From: an uncultured Bacteroides sp.
Lineage (GTDB): Bacteria > Bacteroidota > Bacteroidia > Bacteroidales > Bacteroidaceae
Direction of reading: 5' to 3'
Length of the DNA stretch: 64,000 nucleotides
NCBI RefSeq assembly: GCF_963678425.1
Contig: NZ_OY782857.1
Span: 593,001-657,000 of the forward strand
A program made the position numbers and the translations under genes. Below are positions 7,074 to 15,230 of this stretch, piece by piece. Below the pieces are notes generated by a model. The model did no database searches and was not told the DNA's origin. It saw nothing but the letters and a program-made list of their open reading frames with translations. The first letter of the stretch is position 1. Each line of letters starts with the position of its first letter.

Positions 7074-8243
7074 CTATTTCTTCAGAAATTTATCAAAGAA
7101 ATCCAGCGTTTCTTTCTGCATTTCTTTGCTAAAGAAGTGAGGACCATCCCAAAACTTAGTTACAAGTTTATTATCAGCATTCTGGCTGTTCCACGTGGAA
7201 TGCAGACTTTTATAAGCATCTTTTACACCATTAACAGGAAATAACTTGTCGCGTAGTCCGTTGAAGAACAGCATGGGTTTAGGGCAAGCCAGAGAGGCAA
7301 CATCCGGGTAGTCCATATAGTTCCGGATTCCTGGTACAAGCATAGACCATGCACTACCGCCTTTATTCTGATTATTGGTTAGAGTCATCAAGGAATCGGT
7401 GGTGTTCATCCAGCAGATGGCGGCTCCTGCCTTCACTTTATCTGTTGCGGCGGAAAGCATCCAGGCACGGTGAGCGCCCATTGAGAAACCAAGTGTACCA
7501 ATTCTGGCGGGATCCACCTCGGGCAATGAGGAAAGAAAATCAACACTTCTGATATCATCAAACGTGATAACTCCGCACCAGTTATATCCCATCTGCATCA
7601 GGTTGCAGGCAAGTGCTTGCTGTGCATCATAGTTTACACCTTCTTTTCGCCCTCTTTCACCCCAAAACAGAGCATCAATAGAGAGAACTACGTAGCCATG
7701 CGTCGCAAAATAATCGCCTACATAGACACTATCGTAACATTGTACCGCCCATTTATCGGCATCGGCCAATACTTCGGGCGATACACCAAAAGGTCTTATC
7801 ATTTTCTCCTTACCAATGGAAAACTTTGCACCGTGATCGTGTAGCATCACCACGGCAGGGTAGGGACCTTTACCTTTATTAGGAACCAACAAGTAGGCAG
7901 GAATGCGATCGAATCCTGAGATGTTTAGTGCAATTTTTCGCGCTTCATATCCGTTTCTTTGCTCTTTTTCAAGCACTTTCATATCAAAAGATGCAGTGGG
8001 AGGCGCGGGATTCAGACAGGAAAAAAGGATCTTTCGCCCTTCCTTTTTCCACTTATTGAAATCTTTTATCGGAGACTTTCCCCAGGCCATAGGGTAGGTG
8101 AGTGTCTCTTTCATCTTCTGATAAGAAGAGGGCATATTCTTTTCTACTCCGTAAGGTGTATAATCTTGTGATTTAACCTGTTGAGCTGATAGTTGCAGGC
8201 TGAAAAGCGGGCATAAGCAAAGTGCAAAAAGTGATTTTTTCAT
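7074..8243 (-). CDS. Secreted alpha/beta hydrolase (dienelactone hydrolase / acetyl-xylan-esterase type)
   Basis: The 389-residue protein starts with a signal peptide (KKSLFALCLCPLFSLQLSAQ), so it acts outside the cytoplasm. The alpha/beta-hydrolase fold is shown by the oxyanion region VVMLHDHG, the nucleophile elbow GFSMG (DPARIGTLGFSMGAHRAW), an acid after the strand PKPMLFFNGLRDKLFP and a catalytic histidine in WDGPHFF near the C-terminus. Homologues in Bacteroides are annotated as dienelactone-hydrolase-like esterases acting on acylated glycans; the substrate here is unknown. It is followed on the same strand by nothing within 370 bp. The PNPOx-like gene lies 18 bp upstream and the two could form one transcript. 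Confidence 0.8.
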   Translation of the reverse strand: MKKSLFALCLCPLFSLQLSAQQVKSQDYTPYGVEKNMPSSYQKMKETLTYPMAWGKSPIKDFNKWKKEGRKILFSCLNPAPPTASFDMKVLEKEQRNGYEARKIALNISGFDRIPAYLLVPNKGKGPYPAVVMLHDHGAKFSIGKEKMIRPFGVSPEVLADADKWAVQCYDSVYVGDYFATHGYVVLSIDALFWGERGRKEGVNYDAQQALACNLMQMGYNWCGVITFDDIRSVDFLSSLPEVDPARIGTLGFSMGAHRAWMLSAATDKVKAGAAICWMNTTDSLMTLTNNQNKGGSAWSMLVPGIRNYMDYPDVASLACPKPMLFFNGLRDKLFPVNGVKDAYKSLHSTWNSQNADNKLVTKFWDGPHFFSKEMQKETLDFFDKFLKK

Positions 8244-8261
8244 GGTAAAATGATGGAAATA

Positions 8262-8726
8262 TTAGTCTATTTTTTCAGTCTCAACCTGAAAGTCTGAATA
8301 AGTTTTAAAGCTGAATGGTACAAACCTGAGCATAGAAAAATCTTCTGAATCGATTCCTCCCGGATAATAAAGTTCCCATCCTTTCATCCATGCATTATGC
8401 TTGAACTCGCTATCGGTTACAATCTCAATTTTCCCTTGAAGCATGGTTCCGGTAAACGATTTCGGTGTACAAAAATAGAGAGATGCCTTGGCATTATTTC
8501 CAATCTCCTTAATCTTTGCAGACGATGTGTTGGTGGTAAGATATACAGTAAATTCATTTGATTCTTTTCCATACATTGGAATTAAATGAGGGTACTGTTT
8601 TTTATTTCTAAGGTTCAGCATGGCGCGTGTGGAAGGATACCCATTTTCATCTATTGTGGATAGATAAACAACCTCGGCAGATTCTATTACTCCGAGAATT
8701 TCTTTCAGTTTTTCTGCTAGTTCCAT
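8262..8726 (-). CDS. Pyridoxamine 5'-phosphate oxidase family protein (general stress protein 26-like)
   Basis: The 154 residues form one split-barrel flavin-binding domain: AEVVYLSTIDENGYPSTRAM at 18-37, a central strand FTVYLTTNTSSAKIKEI and KASLYFCTPKSFTGTMLQGKIEIV, the pattern of small FMN- or F420-binding proteins related to GSP26. True PdxH enzymes are longer and have further substrate-binding motifs, so vitamin B6 synthesis is unlikely. The biochemical role of this group is not settled; roles in flavin or haem handling and stress have been proposed. Cytoplasmic. It sits 18 bp before the esterase gene. Confidence 0.8.
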   Translation of the reverse strand: MELAEKLKEILGVIESAEVVYLSTIDENGYPSTRAMLNLRNKKQYPHLIPMYGKESNEFTVYLTTNTSSAKIKEIGNNAKASLYFCTPKSFTGTMLQGKIEIVTDSEFKHNAWMKGWELYYPGGIDSEDFSMLRFVPFSFKTYSDFQVETEKID

Positions 8727-9391
8727 GATTAATTGGTTTTAAGGTGAAACAAACTATCTTATCATTTTTGAATTCAAGGCTTCTGATTTCCTGTAGCTGT
8801 ATTTAAATCTATTGTTCTTTCTTATTATCTGGCCTAATATTATTTAGGTCTAGGCTGGATATAATGCTTTGAATTACAGTTTATTGCAACTAGAATTATA
8901 TCTTTTGCCCATAAAAGAAACTTTGAAATAGATTTGTTATCCAACTATTTTGTTTAATCTATTGACATTCTTACTTATCTGCATAAGATATATCAGTAGA
9001 TTAAACAAATTTGTTGGATTGAAAGATTTCTTTTTGCGAACAAGAACCTTATCTGTTTTGAATAATTAATAATTTTTAAACTGAGTAAGTTACCTCTTTT
9101 CCCCTATCTTTCTTATTTATTCGTTTTCTTCAAATTGATGAACTTATTTTACAAAATTCCCTTTTATGTTTTGCTCTGAGATATGTTTCCGTTGATCTTT
9201 ATGTTGTATTGCAAACTCACTTTGAAGCATTTGGAAATAACATAAATATAAGCCCTCTTATCTCATTGCAATAACCCTTTTATCTCAGAATTTTATCCTG
9301 TAACAGTACTTTAAGTCATTGACATTAAACATAATACAGCCTGTCTATATCAGATTTATCCTTTTATTATCTCAGGTTTATAGCTAATTTA
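8727..9391. other. 665-bp AT-rich gap with an imperfect inverted repeat
   Basis: No gene of convincing composition is seen on either strand. The gap contains a long imperfect inverted repeat (8941-9017) and three copies of a TTATCTCA motif (9258, 9280, 9367), the first two 22 bp apart. It separates the 3' end of polA from the start of the PNPOx-like gene, so promoter elements for the latter may lie near its left edge. Confidence 0.5.
8941..9017. repeat. Imperfect inverted repeat, 21-bp arms
   Basis: Arms 8941-8961 and 8997-9017 match at 19 of 21 positions when one is complemented, with TTTGTTTAATCTA shared exactly, around a 35-nt centre. There is no T tract, so it is not a typical terminator. 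Possible remnant of a mobile element or a structured RNA; unassigned. Confidence 0.5.
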
Positions 9392-12169
9392 TTAGTGCGC
9401 TTCGAGCCAATTTTTTCCCCATCCGCAGTCGGCTTTCAAGGGAACGTGCATCTTATAGGCGTTTTCCATCTCTTCTATCACAATCTTTTCAACAAGTTCT
9501 TTCTCATTAGTAGGAACGCTAAAGTTAAGTTCATCATGAACCTGAAGAATCATTTTGGCTTGCACATTTTCCTTCTTAAAACGGTTATAAATATTGACCA
9601 TTGCAACCTTAATGATGTCGGCAGCACTTCCCTGAATGGGGGCGTTGATTGCATTTCTTTCAGCGTAACCACGGACAACCGCATTGTGTGAATTGATATC
9701 CGGAAGGTACCGTTTGCGGTGAAAGATCGTTTCCACATAGCCATTTTTCTTAGCTATTTTGATGCTTCTGTCCATATATTCTTTTACGCTGGGATAGGTT
9801 TCGAAGTAACCATCAATCAGTTCCTTTGCTTCCTTCCTGTCTACCGCCATTCTTTCTGCCAGTCCGAATACAGATATTCCGTAAATAATACCGAAGTTAG
9901 CCGTTTTAGCTTTGCGGCGCATATCCTTTGTTACTTCGGAAAGCTCTGTCTTGTAGACTTTTGCAGCTGTTGCAGCATGAATATCATAACCGGAATTGAA
10001 AGCATCTATCATATTTTTGTCTTCACTTAGATGAGCCATAATTCTAAGTTCAATCTGGGAGTAGTCCGCAGAAAAGAAGGTGCACCCTTCATCCGGAATA
10101 AATGCTTTACGAATCTCTTTCCCGTCTTCGTCACGGATTGGTATATTCTGCAGGTTAGGATTGCTGGAACTTAACCGACCTGTCGAAGTAACTGTCTGAT
10201 TGAATGAGGTATGTATTTTTCCTGTATGAGGATTGATTAGCTGAGGAAGGGAATCAACATAGGTACTTAACAGCTTCTTTAGCCCACGATATTCCAGAAT
10301 TTTCTCAACAACCGGATGCTTGCTACACAAACTTTCCAGTACATCTTCCGAAGTAGAGTATTGTCCTGTTTTGGTTTTCTTTGCTTTTTCCACCACCTTC
10401 AGTTTTTCGAAGAGCACTTCTCCTACCTGTTTGGGTGAACTAATATTGAATTCCATGCCGGCCAATGAGAAAATCTCTTTTTCTATTTCGTTCATTCTGG
10501 CAGTGAAATCCTCGGATGTTTGTTTAAGTGCTTCGAGATCTAGCTTCATTCCATTCCGTTCAATATAAGCAAGAACCGGAACAAGTGGCATCTCTATGTT
10601 ATAGAATAAATCTTCAGCGCCGTTTTCCTTCAGTTCCTTTTCAAGAATATTTTTCAGCTTCAAAGTAACATCGGCATCTTCGCAAGCATACTTGTATACT
10701 TTCTCGGGGAGGAGGTCGCGCATGTTAAGTTGATTTTTTCCTTTTGCACCAATTAGCTCATCAATGTGAATTGTTTGGTAATTAAGATAAATTTCGGCAA
10801 GGTAATCCATTCCGTGTCTAAGTTCGGGTTGAAGAACATAGTGCGCTACCATTGTGTCGAAAAGTTTGCCTTTTACTTCCACTCCATAATTTTGAAGCAC
10901 CAGCATATCGTACTTGATATTTTGTCCGACTTTGAGTGATTTCTCATTTTCGAAGACCGGGCGTAGCTCATTAACAATTTTTTGTGCTTCCTCTCTTTTG
11001 GGAGGGACCGGAATATAAAATGCCTGGTTTTCGGCCACGCTGAAGCTCATTCCCACCAATTCTGCCTTAATTGGGTCTGTTCCGGTGGTTTCTGTATCTA
11101 GACTGACTATGTCAAACGTAAGTATATATTGAATAAAATCACGTCTTTTTTCTTCATTATCAATTAGTTGATAGTCGTAATTAAGCTTTTCTAATCTTAC
11201 GAGATTTGAATATTTATCTTCAACTTGCCCATCGGGCGTAAAAATTGCAAAGAGATCGCCTTGCTGAGGGGCCACGTTTACTTGTTTTTTCTCCGTTTTA
11301 AAAATTCGCTCTGACAACGTTCGAAATTCCAGCTCTTCGAATATTTTTCTCAATTCTTCCTCGTTCGGTTCTTCACGAACAAGTTCGTCCATTCTCAATT
11401 CAATAGGAACATCAATTTTTATGGTTGCCAGAAATTTGGAGAAAGTGATCATTTCTTTGTTGGTCTCCACTTTTGTTTTCAGAGCACCTTTCAGTTGATC
11501 GGTATGTTCAAGCAGATTTTCAATGCTACCAAATTCCGCAATTAATTTTAGAGCCGTTTTTTCTCCCACACCAGGACAGCCAGGAATATTATCAGAAGCG
11601 TCACCCATCAGACCTAACATATCGATAACCTGATCGGGGGAGGAAATGTCATATTTAGCTTTCACCTGTTCCACTCCAAGAACTTCGAATTCTTTATCAC
11701 CGTATTTAGGACGATACATAAAAACATTCTCGCTAACCAACTGTCCGTAATCTTTATCAGGAGTCATCATGTAAGTAGTGATACCTTGTTTGCCGGCTTC
11801 AGTGGCAAGAGTGCCGATTACATCGTCGGCTTCGAAACCTGAAACCTCAAGAATCGGGATTCGGTATGCACGAATAATGTCCTTTATTATTGGAACAGAG
11901 AGACGAATTGCCTCTGGTGTTTCTTCGCGTTGAGCTTTATATTTCTCGTAAGCTTCGTGTCTGAAAGTAGGTCCGGAAGGGTCAAAAGCAACCCCAATAT
12001 GTGTAGGATTTTCCTTTTTCAATAGCTCCTCAAGTGTATTTACAAAGCCTAAAATTGCGGATGTGTTAAAGCCTTTTGAATTAATTCTCGGGCTTTTAAT
12101 AAATGCATAATAAGCTCTGTATATGAGTGCGTAAGCGTCTAAAAGGAATAATTTATCTTTCTGATTCAT
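9392..12169 (-). CDS. polA: DNA polymerase I
   Basis: PolA fills gaps and removes RNA primers during Okazaki fragment maturation and excision repair. The start at 12169 gives 925 residues beginning MNQKDKLFLLDAYALIYRAY; an upstream in-frame ATG at 12202 would add 11 unlikely residues. The 5' nuclease covers about 1-290. The 3'-5' exonuclease domain is intact: DTETTG (358-363), NIKYD (417-421) and YACEDAD (494-500), so this is a proofreading PolA. Polymerase motif A is DYSQIELR (702-709), motif B RRKAKTANFGIIYG (751-764) and motif C QVHDE (876-880). Monocistronic by context. The divergent polyprenyl synthase starts 88 bp away. Confidence 0.98.
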   Translation of the reverse strand: MNQKDKLFLLDAYALIYRAYYAFIKSPRINSKGFNTSAILGFVNTLEELLKKENPTHIGVAFDPSGPTFRHEAYEKYKAQREETPEAIRLSVPIIKDIIRAYRIPILEVSGFEADDVIGTLATEAGKQGITTYMMTPDKDYGQLVSENVFMYRPKYGDKEFEVLGVEQVKAKYDISSPDQVIDMLGLMGDASDNIPGCPGVGEKTALKLIAEFGSIENLLEHTDQLKGALKTKVETNKEMITFSKFLATIKIDVPIELRMDELVREEPNEEELRKIFEELEFRTLSERIFKTEKKQVNVAPQQGDLFAIFTPDGQVEDKYSNLVRLEKLNYDYQLIDNEEKRRDFIQYILTFDIVSLDTETTGTDPIKAELVGMSFSVAENQAFYIPVPPKREEAQKIVNELRPVFENEKSLKVGQNIKYDMLVLQNYGVEVKGKLFDTMVAHYVLQPELRHGMDYLAEIYLNYQTIHIDELIGAKGKNQLNMRDLLPEKVYKYACEDADVTLKLKNILEKELKENGAEDLFYNIEMPLVPVLAYIERNGMKLDLEALKQTSEDFTARMNEIEKEIFSLAGMEFNISSPKQVGEVLFEKLKVVEKAKKTKTGQYSTSEDVLESLCSKHPVVEKILEYRGLKKLLSTYVDSLPQLINPHTGKIHTSFNQTVTSTGRLSSSNPNLQNIPIRDEDGKEIRKAFIPDEGCTFFSADYSQIELRIMAHLSEDKNMIDAFNSGYDIHAATAAKVYKTELSEVTKDMRRKAKTANFGIIYGISVFGLAERMAVDRKEAKELIDGYFETYPSVKEYMDRSIKIAKKNGYVETIFHRKRYLPDINSHNAVVRGYAERNAINAPIQGSAADIIKVAMVNIYNRFKKENVQAKMILQVHDELNFSVPTNEKELVEKIVIEEMENAYKMHVPLKADCGWGKNWLEAH

Positions 12170-12230
12170 AATCTTTTGAATTTTTCTTTGGTAAAAGTAC
12201 AAAAAAATACCATATTAATGGTTTTATTAT

Positions 12231-12238
12231 TACTTTTG
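12231..12238 (+). promoter_or_regulatory. -7 element (TACTTTTG) for the polyprenyl synthase
   Basis: TACTTTTG fits TAnnTTTG and lies 20 bp before the ATG at 12258, predicting a very short leader. No clear -33 TTTG is present. A weaker minus-strand match (TACTTTTA, 12192-12199) may serve polA. Confidence 0.6.
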
Positions 12239-12257
12239 TGGCTAAATCGAATGTTGT

Positions 12258-13232
12258 ATGGACAGATTATCTCAGATTAAGTCTCCTATTATTTCAGATC
12301 TGGAGCAGTTTAAAGAGCTCTTTAATAGTTCATTGGATAATTCAAACCCATTGTTAAATGAAGTCCTTTCTCACATTAAGCAACGTGGGGGAAAGATGAT
12401 GCGTCCAATTTTAGTCCTTCTTATTGCCAGATTGTTAGGAAAGGTTTCTTCTTCTACACTTCATTCTGCTGTCTCTTTGGAATTACTTCACACTGCCAGT
12501 TTGGTACACGATGATGTGGTTGATGAAAGCTCGCAGCGCCGTGGCCAGGCTTCGGTGAATGCTTTGTATGATAATAAAGTGTCAATATTAGTTGGCGATT
12601 ATCTGCTTGCTACTTGTCTTATTCAGGCAGCTTTTTCACGGAATCATGAAGTGATAACAGTCGTTTCACGCTTAGGACAGGATCTGTCTGAAGGGGAACT
12701 TTTACAGCTTTCCAATGTTAGTAATACTGAGATTTTAGAGTCTGTATACTTTGATGTTATTCGAAAAAAAACAGCAGCTTTGTTTGCTGCCTGCACTCAC
12801 ACTGCAGCGTTATCTGCAGGAGTTTCTCCTGAAAAGGTAGAAATGGCCCGTTTATTTGGTGAATATACCGGTATTTGCTTCCAGATTAAGGATGATATTT
12901 TTGATTATTATGATGATCGTGAGGTAGGAAAACCAACTGGTAATGATATGCGCGAAGGCAAATTAACTCTTCCCGCTATTTATGCTATAAATACCGCTGC
13001 TAGTGAAGAAGGAAAAAAGCTGGCTGTGAAGGTTAAATCAGGAACTGCAACCGATGATGAAATTAAGCGTCTGATTGATTTTTCAAAGCAGAACGGAGGA
13101 ATTGAATATGCCACTAAGGTGATGTTTGATTACCATTCTAAAGCAGTTCAACTGCTTGAGGATTTTCCGGATTCTGATATTAAGCAATCGCTTATTTCCT
13201 ACCTGGATTACGTGGTTGATAGAAAGAAATAA
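12258..13232 (+). CDS. Polyprenyl diphosphate synthase (IspB-like)
   Basis: This trans-prenyltransferase extends an allylic diphosphate with isopentenyl diphosphate; in Bacteroidales the long-chain product supplies menaquinone side chains. The 324 residues contain the first aspartate-rich motif HDDVVDE (84-90), followed by QRRG, and the second motif QIKDDIFDYYDD near 210-220, both needed for Mg-diphosphate binding. GGKMMRP (45-50) binds the substrate. Product chain length cannot be read reliably from sequence. It is divergent from polA and ends upstream of a bidirectional terminator at 13405. Cytoplasmic or membrane-associated. Confidence 0.92.
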   Translation: MDRLSQIKSPIISDLEQFKELFNSSLDNSNPLLNEVLSHIKQRGGKMMRPILVLLIARLLGKVSSSTLHSAVSLELLHTASLVHDDVVDESSQRRGQASVNALYDNKVSILVGDYLLATCLIQAAFSRNHEVITVVSRLGQDLSEGELLQLSNVSNTEILESVYFDVIRKKTAALFAACTHTAALSAGVSPEKVEMARLFGEYTGICFQIKDDIFDYYDDREVGKPTGNDMREGKLTLPAIYAINTAASEEGKKLAVKVKSGTATDDEIKRLIDFSKQNGGIEYATKVMFDYHSKAVQLLEDFPDSDIKQSLISYLDYVVDRKK

Positions 13233-13404
13233 GGTAATATTTGGTGTAAGCTAACCCTTTTCTTCCTTAAGTTTTATAGAAAAGGTGTAGACTTAGCATG
13301 AAGATAGCGTAGAGTTTGTCTGTATAAGGTGTAGACCTATTATCAAATCCTTCGCCAATAATTGCCTTAGTTGTATAGTTGTTTTTATTTAACTTTATAT
13401 ATAA

Positions 13405-13456
13405 AATCCCCTGAATTTCTCCTTTCAATAGAAGAGAATCAGGGGATTCCTTTTTT
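13405..13456. terminator. Bidirectional terminator between the prenyl synthase gene and deoC
   Basis: AATCCCCTGA (13405-13414) pairs with TCAGGGGATT (13439-13448), extended by TTTCTC/GAGAA, and is followed by CCTTTTTT on the plus strand. On the minus strand the stem is followed by TTTTATATATA. It lies between convergent genes. The rest of the gap has an AAGGTGTAGAC direct repeat (13282, 13326) and nothing else. Confidence 0.85.
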
Positions 13457-13500
13457 GCTGGTTATTAATGCCTGACTTTAGAAGGCTTTCTTTTTATATA

Positions 13501-14403
13501 CTAGAAGAACTTTATATCTTCTCCTTTGATATCTGATAGCAATAGGTTGGCAAGGCGACTTGTACCCAAACGGAAAAGCTCGTTGGTTAGCCATTCTTGT
13601 CCCAGAATCTCTTTTACGATGCTGTAGTATACAAGGGCGTCGTTGACAGTATTAATGCCTCCAGCGGGCTTAAAACCGATCTTATTTCCGGTTTCTTCGT
13701 AGTATTCCTTAATAGCCTCACACATTACGTATGCAGCCTCTGGTGTTGCAGCTGGGTTTTCTTTTCCTGTAGATGTTTTAATGAAATCGGCGCCTGCATA
13801 GATGGATAGGATAGAGGCCTTTTTGATGTTCGAAGCACTGCCCAGAGCACCTGTTTCAAGGATCACTTTCAGGTGATTTTCCTTGCATGTATCCTTTAAT
13901 TCCTGAATCTCATCGCACATTGTTTCGTAGTCGCCGCTGAGGAATTTACCAACAGATATAACAATATCTATCTCATTTGCTCCATCCATAATGGCCATTG
14001 CCGTTTCAGCAATCTTCACTTCTATAAAGGTTTGTGAAGAAGGGAATCCGCCGCTTACAGCAGCAATCTTAACTCCGTCGGCCTCCAGTGTATCGTTTAC
14101 AACTTGTGCCATATTGGGGTACACACAGATGGCGGCAACATTGTCAAGGTCTCCGTATTCATCGGCAAATTTATTCACTTTTTCAGTGAATTTCATTACA
14201 CTTTCTTCGTTGTCTGTAGTCTTAAGCGTGGTAAGATCAATACAGTGGAAGAGGAATTTCTTTACTTCAGGTGTGTTGTTTTTGGGTACTTTATTCGCAA
14301 TTATAGCGGCAACTTTAGCCTTAATATCGTTGTCGTTTATGTCGGTATTGTACTTCTCTAAAGCAATTTCATACTTACTTTTTTCTACTTCATTATTTTC
14401 CAT
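13501..14403 (-). CDS. deoC: Deoxyribose-phosphate aldolase
   Basis: DeoC cleaves 2-deoxyribose 5-phosphate to glyceraldehyde 3-phosphate and acetaldehyde in deoxynucleoside breakdown. The 300-residue TIM barrel carries the Schiff-base lysine in ADFIKTSTGK (K209), the proton-relay lysine in GFKPAGGI (K245) and the conserved ETGALG segment. It has about 45 extra N-terminal residues compared with the E. coli enzyme, as in the longer bacterial subgroup. Its start overlaps the end of the MazG-like gene by 11 bp, making it the last gene of a tightly packed operon (dtd, mazG-like, deoC), closed by the terminator at 13405. Confidence 0.95.
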   Translation of the reverse strand: MENNEVEKSKYEIALEKYNTDINDNDIKAKVAAIIANKVPKNNTPEVKKFLFHCIDLTTLKTTDNEESVMKFTEKVNKFADEYGDLDNVAAICVYPNMAQVVNDTLEADGVKIAAVSGGFPSSQTFIEVKIAETAMAIMDGANEIDIVISVGKFLSGDYETMCDEIQELKDTCKENHLKVILETGALGSASNIKKASILSIYAGADFIKTSTGKENPAATPEAAYVMCEAIKEYYEETGNKIGFKPAGGINTVNDALVYYSIVKEILGQEWLTNELFRLGTSRLANLLLSDIKGEDIKFF

Positions 14404-14728
14404 TATTTGTAAGTTTAGGATTGTTTATATGTCTTTCGTTATCTCTTTTTGTTTTCTTTTCCAGGTTTCTTTTAAATGCCTCGGTGAGGTTTACGCCTGT
14501 CTGGTTTGCCAGGCAAAGAAGTACCCAAAGTACATCGGTCATTTCATCGGCCAGGTTGCATTCTTCCCCCTCTTTAAAGGATTGATCCCCATATTTACGG
14601 GCAATAACCCGGGCTAATTCTCCCACTTCTTCGGTCAGAATTGCCATATTAGTGAGCTCGCTAAAGTAACGCACTCCGTATGTTTTGATCCACTTGTCGA
14701 CCTCTTTTTGTGCTTCTTCCAGTGTCAT
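14393..14728 (-). CDS. MazG-like nucleotide pyrophosphohydrolase
   Basis: The 111-residue protein has the all-alpha NTP-pyrophosphatase signature: EEVGELAR at about 33-40 and DEMTDVLWVL at about 63-72, giving the EExxE plus ExxD metal site of the MazG/dCTPase superfamily. Members hydrolyse non-canonical or excess NTPs to NMP and pyrophosphate; the substrate is not predictable. Its ATG overlaps the dtd stop by one base (TAATG), and its 3' end overlaps deoC by 11 bp, so all three genes are probably coupled. The mix of deoC and a nucleotide hydrolase suggests nucleotide-pool housekeeping. Confidence 0.88.
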   Translation of the reverse strand: MTLEEAQKEVDKWIKTYGVRYFSELTNMAILTEEVGELARVIARKYGDQSFKEGEECNLADEMTDVLWVLLCLANQTGVNLTEAFKRNLEKKTKRDNERHINNPKLTNNGK

Positions 14729-15180
14729 TATTCCTTGTTTTTAGTGTCCATCCAAATTGTTACCGGACCGTTATTTAAAAGCTCCACTTTCATATCGGCG
14801 CCAAACTCGCCTGTTCCCACTTCCTTTCCCAGAGAAATGCTTAATTCATTGCAGAAAGTCTCGTAAAGAGGCACGGAAATCTCGTGTTTTGCCGCCTTGA
14901 TGTAGGAAGGGCGATTCCCTTTTTTAGTCGATGCGTGGAGTGTAAACTGGCTGATAACAAGAATTTCTCCGTCAACATCAAGCACAGATTTGTTCATCAC
15001 TCCGTTTTCATCGTCAAAAATTCTCAGGTTGATGATCTTTTTGCATAGCCATTCTATGTCTTCCTGCCCATCGGCTTCCTCAATGCCCACCAGTACCAGC
15101 AATCCCTCTTTAACAGCAGATTTGCATGTCCCGTTAATGGTGACAGAGGCATGGCTGACGCGTTGTATTACAGCTCTCAT
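14728..15180 (-). CDS. dtd: D-aminoacyl-tRNA deacylase
   Basis: Dtd removes D-amino acids (and glycine mischarged on tRNA-Ala) from tRNA. The 150-residue protein starts MRAVIQRVSHASV. An in-frame ATG 33 bp further upstream would add an atypical extension, so the start at 15180 was chosen. The two cross-subunit active-site motifs are present: ISQFTLHA near 76-83 and NNGPVTIWMD near 136-145, the latter being the Gly-cisPro type motif that rejects L-aminoacyl esters. It sits 50 bp downstream of uvrC and overlaps the MazG-like start by one base. Cytoplasmic; normal length. Confidence 0.95.
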   Translation of the reverse strand: MRAVIQRVSHASVTINGTCKSAVKEGLLVLVGIEEADGQEDIEWLCKKIINLRIFDDENGVMNKSVLDVDGEILVISQFTLHASTKKGNRPSYIKAAKHEISVPLYETFCNELSISLGKEVGTGEFGADMKVELLNNGPVTIWMDTKNKE

Positions 15181-15230
15181 TTTATAAAATTTCTTGTTTG
15201 TCGCGAAAGGCAAAGTTAGTAATTCTAACT

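Noticed and set aside
7187..7202. Second parS-like site (TGTTCCACGTGGAATG)
   Set aside because: Only 12 of 16 positions match the consensus and it lies inside the hydrolase coding sequence.
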